Assembly: GCF_019175385.1 (NCBI RefSeq)
Contig: NC_083345.1
Span: 10,951,205 to 11,015,204 of the forward strand
Direction of reading: 5' to 3'
Length of the DNA stretch: 64,000 bases
DNA from: Lycium barbarum
Taxonomy: Eukaryota; Streptophyta; Magnoliopsida; Solanales; Solanaceae
A program made the position numbers and the translations under genes. The notes under the pieces were generated by a model. That model was not told where the DNA came from and searched no databases. It saw only the letters and a program-made list of their open reading frames with translations. Positions 1 to 12,738 of this stretch are shown here, piece by piece (position 1 is the first letter of the stretch; the number at the start of each line of letters is the position of its first letter).

Positions 1-1044
1 CACAACTTATATAATTGGAAAATACATAAAGTTTTTTTTTTTTCCTTTTATATGACCAGGCATGATTATATAGAAGTATAACCAAAATTGAACAATACTT
101 TCTAGGAACCCTATGCCACCTTGGAGGCATGTCCATAATATTGCTCCAAAAATGGGGTTTTTTTGTTCAACTGTGTTCTTTTGTCATTTTTGGTGGATCA
201 CTAAGGAAAATGCTCATTCAATGCAACTGCCTGTAATTGGACTGTGAAGGAAGCTGACAGTTATTTAACTAATGGAAACAATGTAGGTTACAAATATGCT
301 ATTTGGCGAGAGACAGTAAGTTTGTGCATTCTCTCTTGTGATAGTAGTTCATAATAATCTAGGGATAGATATAGCTATAAATTATGTGTATATTTGTTGA
401 AAAAGTATAACGGAAGGCAAGTAGAGGGGCAAATATGACCCTTTTCCGTTTAAAAACCCTACTGAGTAAAGCTTTTGGCTCTGATATCATTGGTTATGCT
501 TCACTAGAATCCTCTTTTTGTTCTCGGCCTAAGCAAAATCTGTTACATTGACAAGCATTTGTTACCAAAAAGGAAAGATAAGATCTTTTATTATGATTAA
601 GGAACATTTTTTTTGTCATAATTTATGGGAGATTTTATCTATTTCAGAGTCACAAGTTGTTTAGACACACAATGACATTATTTATCAGAATAACAGAAAA
701 AGTTATGAAATCATATAACTTTTCTTTCTTATTCAAGTTGAGCCTGGAATGTAATTACATCGCGACAATAGAAGATATATAACAAGTATCCTTAACGAAA
801 AGCTTTTACCTAATGAATCAAACAATAGACATCAGCGGTGTCAAAAAAAATCACCAATACTCACCATTAATCTTTGAGCTTTTAAGTACTTTCATCCAAA
901 AATTAGAATGCTGCTTGGGTGACTTGTTAATAATGGATGGCTACAGCCTACACATAACAAAAGAACAAAAACAGTATCTACATAAATTTATTCCAGTGCG
1001 AAAACATCTACATCAGTATACTGGGTTATTTTCTTCTACTTCTA
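1..1044. other. Region downstream of the ING1 gene
   Basis: No gene was recognised; the 101-codon frame at 813-1118 is antisense to the last ING1 exon. About 405-455 holds AGGGGCAAATATGACCCTTT TCCG-like sequence, resembling a foldback terminus like those at 20208-21124. The part next to 1045 should contain the ING1 3'UTR. Confidence 0.55.
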
Positions 1045-4000
1045 TCATCTGCCTCTCCGCTTCTTTTGCGTTCCTGCACAATCCGCACAAAACCATTTTC
1101 CCTTGGGCTGTTCTTTGAGACCAACGCAGCCGTAGTGGAACCACTCTATTTTGCACTGTTAAAGGGAATGATCAAATTTTTAGCAAATGTTCAATCTAAT
1201 CAAGTTTAAGGAGATAATTGAAAAAACCATAGCTGAGTACATACATTAGGATTGTCGCAAGCAACCATTTCACCATAGCTAACTTGATTGCAGAAACAGT
1301 ATGTTGGTTCGTTTGGATCAACAGGCAGATCCAAATCCATTCCACTTGGTGTTGCTGCTACTGCTGCAGTAGCTGTAGCTGCTGCTGCTGCTGTAGCAAG
1401 ACGTGTTCTGCAGAAGAAATTATTCCCCTTAACACAAGTAGAGTCTATACTACGCAAGGACAGATATATACATTCACACGAGAGATTATCATTCAGGCCA
1501 CACACAAAAAGAACCACAGTGGCCAAGAAATGTGGGAACTTTGGAAAACTAACACCAAAGAGTGAATTAAGCTGGTTCAGTGCCCAATGGAAGCCATTTT
1601 GTCCAAACTAATGCATCAAACTATCTTCTGCTTACACTTCATAAATCTGCATCTTTTAGAATGTTTTCCTTTCTAGTTTCTGTAGTAAAAGACCCGATAT
1701 GATTTTTGTATCAATTTGCTACAATGTGAATACTGCTTTTCCAACTAATTCTCACACTTTGTAGAAACCCAGTAAATAAATAAAAAACCTGGGTACGCCT
1801 TTGGGTGCAACACACAAGACATAGCAGTTTGTGATTCGGCTGTAGTGAGATTTGAGAGGGGATTCGCTGGTTTGCGAAAGATGTATTTATTACAGGTCAA
1901 AAGGAGGGAAAAACTACGGATTAAGAGCACATTGTCAAGTATCACAACTTATTACATGTCCGCCATGCATGCATTGGCTGCAGTTACTAGAAAGTTTGAG
2001 AGACTACAAAGAAACCTTTTACGGGCCACAAGTGAAAAGGATAAAATGCTTGTTTAGTAAATTACACGAAGACTACATTTCCGATAAAGAATCGTAACCT
2101 AGGGTAAAAGATTTGGGGGCAAAGGTACAAGGAAAAATAACATGCATACCTCATTATTTACGTTATTGTTTTGCTAATTGTGAAAAAAGAGAAAATACAA
2201 AAGAAAAGAGCACTTCACTTGAATCTTTGTAAGTAGAATATTTTTCACTTAGTCAGCTGAGAGGACGTTACAAGCCCAAAGAAATGGACAAAGGAAAGCG
2301 GCAGGGTTACGGAGTCTTGGGGTAGAAGATCCTCGAGTTTTCAACAAGGCCCAATTGATATTCGGGATTGAGGAGCATGCTTCATGGAGAAGGTGATAGC
2401 AGAAAACTATGGAATTGTTGAAAAGGGACGGAATACTAAGAATATCACACTTCCTTTTGAATGTGGACTTTGGATATTATAAAAGGATGGGAAGATTCCA
2501 TTAGCAACATAACCTTCAGGGTAAAGGATGAAAGCAAACCAACTTTGGAGTCACAAGTGATGCCTAGCTGACGTTAAGACTCACATCCCCGAATATTTGC
2601 AATATCTCGAGCAGAAGGAGATGATAGTACAAGATTCAAAAGTTACAAGAGGGAGAAGTACATAGGAATATAAGGGTCAGGAAGAACCAAAAGGACTAAG
2701 AAGTAGTTTGAATTCCCAAGGCACCAAAAAGGGGTTTGTCTTCTTACTGCCCTAGCAGCAAGGAACAATATTAGCTTCATATGCGAGATTTTGAGATGGT
2801 TCAGACTGCCATGGGCTATGCAAGGCACAGTGATGGAGGCGGTCTCCAGCTAAAAATTTAGAAGAAGGAGAAGTCGAAGAGTACGGGATGTTGGCTCATT
2901 AGCACTCATGCGAATGTGGAAGGAAAGAAATAGGAGAACTTTGGATGGATAGAGAATAGCTATGTAATGTTTGAGTAATAGCTTCTCATTTCTAGTATCT
3001 TTTTGGTGCACCTATGAAGTTCCAGCTTGTATAAATGATTGGCTGCTGATAAGTCACATTTACATGTGTATTTATGCCTTTTCTCATGCTTGAATTATTG
3101 AGTTTTAAGTATTATATGAAGTAATTCCTCACATATTTGTGTTGTTTTGATGATAGATATATATTGAAGGAGATAAGGAGGAAATATACACGAGTCAAAC
3201 CAAAAAAAAGATGCAAGCATTGAAGAAAAATTGGTTGAAGTACAACTGGAAATAAAACAGCCCCGACCGTTGCAGCGGTCAAGTTTTGATCACTGTGACG
3301 CTCCTTCAGAACTTCTTAAACAGTCCCGACCGTAGCAGCGGTGGAGCTTTGGCCGCTGCGACGGCATGACCCTAAGTGCAAATTTTCAGCTTTTTAATTA
3401 TTAGGGTTGAGAGGGATATAAAAAGGGACTATTGAGGGACGGCTAGGGGGAGGCCCCACATTGTCAAACACAACTTTTGGGAGAAAAAAGGAGAGAAAAG
3501 AAGATCAAACTCAAGATTTTCAAGAAGGATATAAGATATTTAGAGTTACTTCTAAACCTTCTTCTTCTCTTAATCTTGTGTTATGAACATGATGACTCTT
3601 AAATTTTCTATGATTGATTTTACTCCGTTTATGGAGTAACTTTCTCGTAGTTGAGTTTTGATGAAACCTAGGGTTTGATTAGTGATTAATTTACCTTTTC
3701 ATCTCATGTGTTTATGTGATCCTTAAGGAGTTTATTGATTTATTAATCGCAAGAGATATCTCAATTTCTCCACTAATTTGATTGCGTAAATGATGTTCTT
3801 TTGTTGAATATTGATTCCATTCGAGAGAAGGGATTAGTACTTAGAACTGTCACATAAATATTTGAAAGAAGTCTATATTTTTCTATCTATAGGAAATCTT
3901 TAAACACTACTTTCGCATCTTTATACATATTTTTCTTTCTATTAATTGTATAACCGAAAGGAGTACAGTCATTAGAAAGGATAAGAGGAATTGAATGTAT

Positions 4001-7000
4001 TCACGAGAAGTATTCATACTTTAACTAGGGTTGATGAAAGGTATTGAAATCTCTAGTTATTCTACAGGTGAATTTTTGACTCATTTATCTCCCTGAGTTA
4101 TAGACATTTGTTCTAATTGTGTTGACTATTAAGTCATTATTAATTTTAAAGATCATCTTTCCAAAACTATCGGATTTCTCATATAGTAATAAAACAATAC
4201 TAATTAGCATATTAGAAAATAGAAACCCAATCCTCGTGGGATCGACATTAGCTATACTATCTTTGACTAGCGAGGGCTTCACTTTATAGGTGTGTTTTGC
4301 GCTCGTCAGTTGCCGTACTTAGAAAGTCATATTAAGTTGTAGATTCTCTACTTTTTGATGCTGCTAGTACAAACAACACCATACCCGGTGTAATCCCACA
4401 AGTAGGGTGTGAGGAGGGTAGGATGTATGCAGACCTTAATCCTACCTTTGTGGGGTAGAGAGGTTGTTCCTGATAGACCCTCGGCTTGGTACTGCTAGTA
4501 CACGAGAGATTATACCATGTTAATAAAATTATTTACCTGATAAAAGAAGTCGAGGGTTCCTTATATAAGAGTTTGGGTTACATGAAATTAAAAAAAAAAA
4601 AGGCAAACAAGGAAAGTATAAACTATGGTAAGTTTTCTAAATAAGGAGGTTCACATTGAGGCATCTTTTCTAAATACCATAATTCCTAATTATATCACAA
4701 CCGTTTAGAATATCTCATTCCATTAATAGATATATTCTAAATATAAGACCAACAATCTCTTGACTTTCAACATGTCTCCTCAAACTCAAGGTGATAAAAC
4801 AAATCAAAACTGGAAAATCAAGTCAAGTATACCAGACGAAGTTACGGTTGAAGGAATTGTGGTCCGAACAGTATCATCAAATAAAGTCCTCAATGAAAAC
4901 AAAGCTAGAATTCGTTTCTCCAAAAAGTTGCTGGTAATAGCACGCCAAAAGATGCTTCTTGCAGCATACACAGAAAGGAATGTATTTTCATTAATCAAAG
5001 AGGTCTGATGACACAAGACATCATCAGTTTAGCTTAAATTGGCAGCTGAAGGTCTTGGTCACTACCCAGTGTAATCCCACAATAGTGGGGTCTGGGGAGG
5101 GTAAGATGTACGCAGCCTTACCCCTACCTGGGTAGGGAGGCTGTTTCCGATTGACCCTCGGCAACCCTCCTCCTTTATCCGGGCTTGGGACCGGCAATGT
5201 GAGCGAGCTCACACAGGCAGCTTAAATTGGCAGCTGAAGAGTAACCAAAAATGTGATCAAACAATGATGAAAAATTGCATGTTCGAGGGAGACTCAATAT
5301 CTAAAATCTAATAACAAGGGAAAAAAGGAGAGACGAGATCTCCCGGTGCAATTGGAATCGAATATTCATATGCGGGCCTCAGTACACAAACTCTGGTACC
5401 ATGAGAGAAAGAAGAGAAGAATATCTCTACGACAGTGAGTGAAAATTCAATCTTCAAAGGAGGAACTCAATACTCATTCACTTATGCAATTAATAAAATA
5501 TGAAAAGGAGTTTTGAGGAATATTTTTGCTTGAAAAATTGTTGGAGGAATGGGTAGAATAGTGGTCTTGAGAGATGGTGCCACCAAAAAGACGCATGTAG
5601 TCATCAGGAAAAAAAAACAAGAATATCAAACTTATGAAAAGAAGAAAAAGCTTTGGCAAAGCAGGCATCATAATCCGGGTGGCGCCCGCCAGTAGGCCGA
5701 TGTTACATTGGTCTTTACCAATGTCGTAGAGGCTCTGATACCATATGACAACAAAATAAAAGCTCCTTATAAGGAGTCTAGGTTACACGAAAAAGAAAAA
5801 TTTAAGCTGAAAAAATAAGGAAAGTTGCAGATAAAGCAAGTTCCCTAAGAAAAGAATGTTAGGTGGTTACTATGATGAGCTTTATATTTCATTAGGTGAT
5901 TATTCAGAACAATACTTCAGGAAAACGATATAGCACTTACTTCTTACGCCCTCCCTTGCCCTCACCAGACCTTCCAGATTTGACATTGTTTTCAACAGTG
6001 GTAGCAGGAGTTCCAGTAACAACAGCAATATCCCGTTCTGCATAAAAGAGAATCCATTAAGTGAAGTTGTTCTATAGAGAATGAGTAAATTTGGCCACTG
6101 TTCTTGGTGAAAAGATGAGGAAGCTGATACAGACATACCTCTCCGGAGCTCTTCGTCAAACTTCTTCAAGTACTGATCGAGCTGCTGAATATGAGCGTCT
6201 ACCTGTTGCAAGAGTTTTCTTACTGATTGCCATCAAGAGTTGATTAATGATAATCAATAAATCCTACTACTCTTACCACACCTCAATTCCAAACCACGCA
6301 ATGATCACTTCATTTGAAAAAGAATAAAAACAATAGTGCATACCAGAAGTGAAGCACTATGTGTATAAGCAGTCATTTACTCCTTTTCATTGTATCAGTT
6401 TGTATTTATGCCGGATACTCATTCATTTAAGACCTGAAAATCTTGTCTTATGGCATATCTTGGAGCATAGTTTCAAAGAAGTTTAGATCTAAGAAATAGT
6501 CTTGTAAGGGATTCAGCAACCAAAACTAAGTTCATGCCTGGGTGCTCAGATAAAAGCTTAATAGATGCTCCTTTGATAATAACCTTTGGAATTCATACAA
6601 CTTAGATTTGGGACATGATTTATGATCACAATCACGATCATTTTTGTGTGTTCTTAAGATCTCAAAATCGGAAAAATTGCTTTCTTAATTACTACTCAGA
6701 ATGACTGTTGGTTAATGCCGTAATATTCTCTTAGACAAAACTTCATTCTACAGGTCAAAAAAAAGAACAATCTTTTTTTTCAGAGATTAACATACTCGTA
6801 AACCATTTCTATATTCTATTAATAAAGCATCAAGTGAATAAGACTAAGTAATTTCACCACTTAATCATCCTTGTCCAAAACTTAAAAGGAAGCTAATAAT
6901 AGGAGAAACAGTTTCTTTGATGTAGAAAGAAGATACGGTTCCCAAAATACTTACCAGATCATATGCCTGGGCAGCTAATGCAACTTTCTCATCAGCAATC

Positions 7001-8844
7001 CTGATTGCATGCTTTTGCTCATCCAATGCATCATCAGAGAATTTGATTAGTGAAGAGTCTGGTGTCACATTACCAGCCTTAATACGCTGTATCATATCCT
7101 CTATTTCTTTCTCACAACGCTGTTCATTTTGCCTCTGGACTCCTGTTCAGAAAAGAGGGAAAAAACACTTTGTTGGTAACAGTGCCACAATAGGCAATGA
7201 AAAAATAGCATACACCACTAACCTACTATGCTTGTGTCTACCAATACAGCAATGTTAATAATACTGAGAATCTTACAAAATCATCCTATTTTCCTTTCTC
7301 CAATAAGGAGTATATTTATCATCATCATTTTTTTGCGTTCGCAGAACATGGGCCCATATGACTAATCGCTGAGCCAGTTGAATTCTGGCAATCAGAAGAT
7401 CAAAACATTACTGTTTTATTCGGCAATTTAGCAGGATATAACAGTGAAGCTTCTACCACACTATGCGATTGCAGTAGTAGACATTGCATTACATATAGTG
7501 CAATTGGACTCCATGAAGATCGATTATACACTCCAATAAGCTGCCTATCAGCATGTGCGAAAGATGGCACCTTATTCCACTTAAATACATAATGTATACT
7601 TAACAAAGCACATAGCAATGGAAAGTCAGAAAGCAACTAACTTGCATAAGAGAACCTTAATAGTCCAATAATATATAAAATTTGGAATATAAGTAATACC
7701 TTGCAAACTTTTATCTAAATCGCGCAGTAAGGCATACTTCCTCCGTAAATGGTTCGGAAGAGCTTCTATATCTGAGACAATGTCATCAATGTAGCAACTT
7801 GTTAGAAATCAAAACAGAACTACACATAGGAACTAATTCCTATATAATAAATCAAGCATCACTCTTGCACAGACAATACTGAAAATCATGCTCGAAGCTA
7901 GAATAGTGTTGTCAAAGGCTTGCTTGAGGCGTACGTAAACCTCGAACCTGGGTGCAGAATAAGTTCAGTGTTTCGCATCGTTTAAGCAGCGTTCCAATTC
8001 AGGGACCAAAACAGTAAAGTGTGCATCTTATTTCTAATGGATTGCACTAAACAATAACTATTTCACTTAATCATAATATTTTTTTCAATAAATATTTATT
8101 CTTGAATTAATTTTCAAGTTCTAGAATTTTCTCCATTGTGCCTTTCGTCATTGACGCCAGCCCTATATTTGCGCTATAGTCATAACCTCCAACAGACCTT
8201 AGTTTTTTTTTTTTTCTGCTTTTTGCTTTTGATATCACTGAACTATAACAAGTACATACCTTGTAAGCATATATGCTAAAGATTTTCAAGATAAAGCAGC
8301 AGAAGAGAGTTAGTAAGCTAACTAAAATTTATCAATCCAAATTATTGTTCTTATGTACACATTAAATTAGAAAATGTTAAATTTCGGAACACGGCGGAAA
8401 CTACCACCTCACTAAAAATAGATGGTCCAAAATAATTGTCATTTTAGAAAATCAAAATATAATTAACAATTAGTTTTCACCTTTACCCTTACTCAATAAT
8501 AAATGTATTGAAAAGGAATAAATAAGGATAGTTTAATCAAATTGCCTTTTAGTTAATATTTTCTTAAAAGACGTGTAGACAAAAAAAAAACATGACAAGT
8601 AAAATGGACCGGAAGGAGTAAATAGAAACCTATGAATTATTTATAAAACTACACAGCATCCTTTGGATTGTTATGAATTTTACCCCAATTTTAGGCTGTT
8701 GAATTCGAAACCAAAATTGCACTTATATTTATTAATCTATAAAACAGAAATTGGAACAGATAACAATTATAAAAAAGTACCAGCATAAAAAATTAAAAAA
8801 AAAAATTGAGACTTACTGGCTTGAAATTCTTCAATGAATGACAT
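1045..8844 (-). CDS. ING1: ING1-type PHD finger protein (histone H3K4me3 reader), 7 exons
   Basis: Exons on the minus strand are 8817-8844, 7700-7771, 6955-7142, 6139-6202, 5941-6037, 1245-1407 and 1045-1155. They join in frame to 240 residues, close to the 234 of Arabidopsis ING1. The N-terminal ING helical domain (about residues 1-110) carries the family stretch [12 protein letters not shown] and [14 protein letters not shown] basic GGRKK linker and an alanine-rich run (about 155-168) follow. The C-terminal PHD finger has the full C4HC3 ligand set: C187, C189, C200, C205, H211, C214, C227 and C230. Y186, M197 and W209 align with the H3K4me3 pocket of human ING2. A short basic tail ends the protein. 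ING proteins are known to recruit histone acetyltransferase or deacetylase complexes to H3K4me3 in the nucleus. Exon 2 must start at the CTCAG acceptor, because the earlier AG leads to a stop. Intron 5 (1408-5940) is enlarged by insertions. Confidence 0.95.
3047..4308. mobile_element. Solo LTR of an LTR retrotransposon
   Basis: The segment starts TGATAAGTCACA and ends GCTCGTCA, so it has TG...CA termini. It is flanked by near-identical 5-bp sequences, GCTGC (3042-3046) and GTTGC (4309-4313). A TATA box in a GATATAAAAAGGG context lies near 3412-3425, as expected of an LTR promoter. Between about 3258 and 3370 a unit with the core CCGACCGT(T/A)GCAGCGGT occurs twice. No internal coding domain adjoins it, which fits loss by LTR-LTR recombination. 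Lineage is not assigned. Confidence 0.65.
4376..4492 (-). mobile_element. SINE remnant (TS/SolS-like 3' end)
   Basis: The run from ATACCCGGTGTAATCCCACA through AGACCCTCGG matches the 3' module of Solanaceae SINEs, read here in reverse. The same module recurs at 5064-5162 and 12104-12185. It is degenerate, and no target duplication was found. Confidence 0.6.
5031..5239 (-). mobile_element. SINE with a perfect 21-bp target duplication
   Basis: The identical 21-mer starting AGCTTAAATTGGCAGCTGAA occurs at 5031-5051 and 5219-5239, so the inserted unit is 5052-5218. Read on the minus strand it begins GCCTGTGTGAGCTCGCTCAC, has a B-box-like GGTCCCAAGCCC, and ends in the TS/SolS 3' module GGGATTACACTGGGTAG. 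The TTG-repeat tail usual for the TS family is missing. The intact long target duplication shows retroposition. Confidence 0.85.
5731..5743 (-). other. Copia-type primer-binding site in a decayed element
   Basis: The reverse complement is TGGTATCAGAGCC, the initiator-Met tRNA primer-binding site of many Ty1/copia elements. The sequence following it at 5752-5830 resembles 4541-4615: both have AAAAG, CTCCTTATA or TTCCTTATATAAG, then GGTTACA and an A-rich run with AAGGAAAG. This suggests two diverged LTRs of a short, TRIM-like element spanning about 4500-5850, reverse-oriented and interrupted by the SINE. No coding domain remains. Confidence 0.45.
8384..8620. mobile_element. Stowaway/mariner-like MITE, degenerate left end
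   Basis: The right end at about 8590-8620 (GACAAGTAAAATGGACCGGAAGGAGTA) is the reverse of the common TACTCCCTCCGGTCCATTTTAC terminus. The left part, with AATTGTCATTTTAG, is more diverged. It lies in intron 1 of the ING1 gene. Confidence 0.5.
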
Positions 8845-9203
8845 TTTCCCCAAAATATATTAATTATTAATTTGTTAATTGTATGAGATTAATCTTCCCG
8901 CCAGTGGAGGAGTTGTTGATTTTGAGTTTCAAACCCTAATATAGGATCCGATTTGAATTAACCCGACGAGATTTATACCCCTAAAGTTTGTGATAATTTA
9001 ACTTTAGTCCTCCTTAGACTTAGGGAATTTGTAAATCCGCCCCCTACGGAATTTTTATTTGCAAGTGAAAACAATGTTCCTTTTTAAAATTGGGCATTAA
9101 TCCCTTGCAGGATTGGAATTTAAAGAAATATTAACAGATATCCTTTAATTGGAAACTTGGCATTTTTCCTCACTTAGTCCTCTTAGCTACCAAGTAATTT
9201 TTC

Positions 9204-9427
9204 CTAATGTATCACCACAAAAGGATGTGGTGCAGTAGATGAGCTACTCCTCTCTTATTCAGAGTCTCGAGTTCGAGCACTGGGCGTGAAAAAAATTCTT
9301 GATAGTCAGTCTTTCCTCCAGAAACGAGCCCTAAGCGCATGCGGCATGAATCTAAATTTAATCGGGCTCCAATACGGGTTTCGAAAATTAGATGGAAAAT
9401 TAAAAAAGAGAATTATACTAATGTATC
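9204..9427 (+). mobile_element. SINE with a 10-bp target duplication
   Basis: CTAATGTATC occurs at 9204-9213 and 9418-9427, so the insert is 9214-9417. The body starts ACCACAAAAGGATGTGGTGC, has the Pol III B-box-like GAGTTCGAGCAC, and ends in an A-rich tail. It is the same family as the fresher copy at 60746-60952. Confidence 0.8.
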
Positions 9428-10063
9428 CATTCTTTTAAATTTTGTCATTTTTTATATTATGTCGTTGTACTAACACAAAGGAAAAAACTATCAATTTATT
9501 AATTGTAAAACCTCTTCTCACAACAAAATTAAATCCCACCTTTAAGTATGATGTGTTAAGTGTTAAAGCAAGGAAATAAGTGAACAAATTTTTTTACAAT
9601 TGAAATAGAAGAAAATAATTCGGTAAAAAATTGTATGTTATTTTAGATAATAATGTTTTTTAGTAGAAATAAATTTATAAAGCTTACACAGTCAATTGAC
9701 TCAGTGTAAACATCACCCTTCCACAATGAAAGCAATTTTTTTAATAAATAATAGATATACTTTTTTACCATAAAAAAATTATGGATATATTTATATGACT
9801 TAGACTTGGACATGGATTGGGTTGGACCTTTAAATAAGTTTAATTTTCAAAATTTTGCTTTTCATTAATGAAACAAAACATTGTTAAGATATAGTAGGGT
9901 CAGGATATTCCCGTCCTTCGAACCGAACATGAGGGTCTCCCCTCCCTGGCTGTCTGCATAGGAATATCCACAAACTACTTCCTCTAATGTCTTCTCTTTA
10001 CCACATCATGGGAGTTTATAGGATATTTACTTTCATTTAAAATGTAAGTTTAAATTTGGACTC

Positions 10064-10064
10064 T

Positions 10065-10096
<32 letters not shown>

Positions 10097-10097
10097 T
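10064..10097. repeat. Compound (CA)n(TA)n microsatellite
   Basis: About nine CA units run directly into about eight AT units. Confidence 0.9.
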
Positions 10098-12099
10098 TCC
10101 ATGAAATCATATTAATGTTGTAAAAATGCTTGGATTCAATTTTATAAATTCCGTTCTTTTTTGAGAAGTGACTAAAAAATAGGTTTGTTGTATCCTGAAA
10201 TAATTTGTCTCTACTTTCAATAGTGTGCTGTTAAAGAAAGTAAATTTCATGCCTCAAAATTTTTCTTATCACTTTGTAGTATTTGATTTTTTGAAAATTT
10301 AGGTATTGTTTTTCAAAATCTTGTGAAAGGAGCTGAGGGTCCTCTTTCACTCTTTTACATAACACTTGCATAATGCCTATATTATTCCAGCTAAACTTCA
10401 AACAAATCCATTTCACTTGCTCCCAAAAATAAGTACTGACTCAGTCTAAAAGACACAACTAAAACCAATTATATCATACATAACAACTTATCATTACTAA
10501 GATCTTATCAATATGTACTAAAAGAACAAAAATAGCAGTTCAAATCATTTTTATGATTATCATTGTCGGTGTTATTGTAAAAAGTAGCATCAAACAAAAA
10601 CAGAAATTAAACAACATTTGGAAAGGGTAAGTTAGAAGACATTTAAACATATATCATAGTTGTGCACATGGCAAGAATGGATTTGAACTGTGACACCTAC
10701 TAGCTAATGATAATATTTAATCCCAAATATTTTTAATTAGGGTAAAGAGAAAAGAAAATATCATTTCCATACACATTTTGTCTTGTGGATTAACTAATAG
10801 TATATTTATATTTTAAAATTTGAATATTGTTTTATTGGAGGGAGAGACAGAACTAGAATTTTGAGTTACGAATTCTACATTTTGAACAATCAGCATATTG
10901 GGTTTTAGATAAATTATTTATACATATTTTATGTGAACATTTTTACCATAAAACCCCCGTAACATAATATATATATACAAATGAACTGCAAACTAGTTCT
11001 TAGTAGATAATGTTACATTTGACCTCATCGATTACATAAGAATAACTAAATGAGCTTACATGGTTCTGGTTTATTTCACTTACAGTCCTAAGATTTCGGG
11101 TGGAAAACTGAATTTATTTCACGTGATACGACACCAATTAAGCCTGCATGTGAAAGATAATGTTAAAGATATAGTTAAGTAAATTAAAAATATGGTGTAG
11201 CTTAAATCAATATAAGCCATGAAAATCATTAAGAGGGACGGGAACCAAAGCTCTAATGAAATGGGATAACACTCTTGTCCCAATGTCTTGCACTTCGTTC
11301 TTTATCATGGTTAAGCACATGAAGCTAGTTAGCTAGCTAGCTAATGATGATTTACTTAATGCATAACTAATCAACAGCAATATATGAAAATTAGTAGCCT
11401 CGAGCACTGCTCCCTCTGTCCAACGGTTACTAATAATATAATTATAATTCCCCTCAGACGCGTAATTAACATGGACCCCGTTCTTTCCATTAAGAAAGTA
11501 GTTTAACTTTTATATACATAAATATAAGAAATTTTTATACTGAAAATTGATAATTTCTGACGGATTTCTTCGAAATTTAGCTTGTCAGTAACGTTTCCGA
11601 TCGTTTTCACGTCCATAAAAATATCGATTTTTTGATAGTGGTTATCATATAATTTTTACATGTCCTAACAATTAACCTGTTTTATTATTAAAACTCAAAA
11701 AGAAAACTTGCATGCCTGTCATAGGTATAGGGTCAACCTGTTTGCACTAACCTATTTGTCATCTTCTGTTCGTCTTGCATGGCACAAAGTCTTTAAAAAC
11801 AATCAAAATGTCTGCTTTTACAATCCCAGATCCCTCTTTCTTCCTATTCACTCTACTTTTTTCCTTTTGACTAGAAATTTCAAGAATAAGATTAATTGGG
11901 GAACGTCTTATGAATTAGCGGTGTATAAAAATGATAAGGGATAAAGAAAAGTACTTTAAGTTTTCTTTTTTCCCTGATTTGGTGTTGAACATCCTGAACA
12001 CTTTAAAGGACAAATGTAAACACGGTTAAATCAAACATAGGCCATCGCATACACTGCATGCGGAGTATTCTATTTAATTTATAAATTTTATTGGACAGG

Positions 12100-12185
12100 C
12101 AACAACAACAACATACCCATTGACCAGTGTAATCTCACAAGTGGAGTCTGGGAGGTTAGAGCGTACGTAGATCTTACCCCTATCT
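12100..12185 (-). mobile_element. SINE 3' end with TTG tail
   Basis: Read on the minus strand, the TS/SolS 3' module ends in (TTG)n, seen on the plus strand as CAACAACAACAACATACC. That tail is the known hallmark of the TS SINE family. The 5' part is lost. Confidence 0.65.
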
Positions 12186-12738
12186 TGGAATTGCGATAAT
12201 TGAACTCACACGTATTGTGTGATAGATTCAGTTGACGTATCCAAAAAGTTAAAGACATTGTTGGTTGTGATTAAGTTCGGAGTGTGGGTTCTAAAATGTT
12301 TAATCTCCTTCTATCTATACTTACTTTTCGTACACATATATAAGATTCAATTCCGAATAACTATATTTTGTGCAAATACATTGTTGAATCCACTGAACTG
12401 CCATCGATACCGTTAGGCTATACACAATGGTTTACTATGGTCTATGGAGTATTATACATGCATTAGGTACAATTTTACTTTTAGGTATATCAACCTAAAT
12501 CCTAGTATAGTATGATAAAAAGAATGGAGTTACATACAAGACACTTATAGGCAAAATGTTTGAGTAGAGTTGACAACGGGAATATATAAGACAGTTTACC
12601 TGTTGCAACACTTAAAATATAACAAAAAATATATGTTATAGCATATAAATTTTACATAGTCCGCGTATATAAATTATATTCAGAAAGACCTCCTAATTGC
12701 CAATGTAGTGAAAAAAACTATAGAGATGAAAAGATCAG

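Larger units (their letters stand above)
1408..5940 (-). other. 4.5-kb intron 5 of the ING1 gene, repeat-filled
   Basis: This intron separates the basic linker exon from the PHD exon. It holds a solo LTR (3047-4308), a SINE (5052-5218), SINE remnants (about 4376-4492) and a reverse-oriented copia-like primer-binding site (5731-5743). I see no gene of its own: the small ORFs at 1745-2100 and 4760-5008 have no recognisable domain. The segment 1860-2990 resembles nothing I know. Confidence 0.8.

Noticed and set aside
1284..1611. Plus-strand ORFs of 93 and 107 codons with Cys- and Ala-rich stretches
   Set aside because: They are antisense to the ING1 PHD exon and its alanine-coding triplet run; no support as genes.
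4760..5008. 82-codon ORF in ING1 intron 5
   Set aside because: No recognisable family, it lies within decayed repeat sequence, and an antisense frame of similar length exists over the same stretch.
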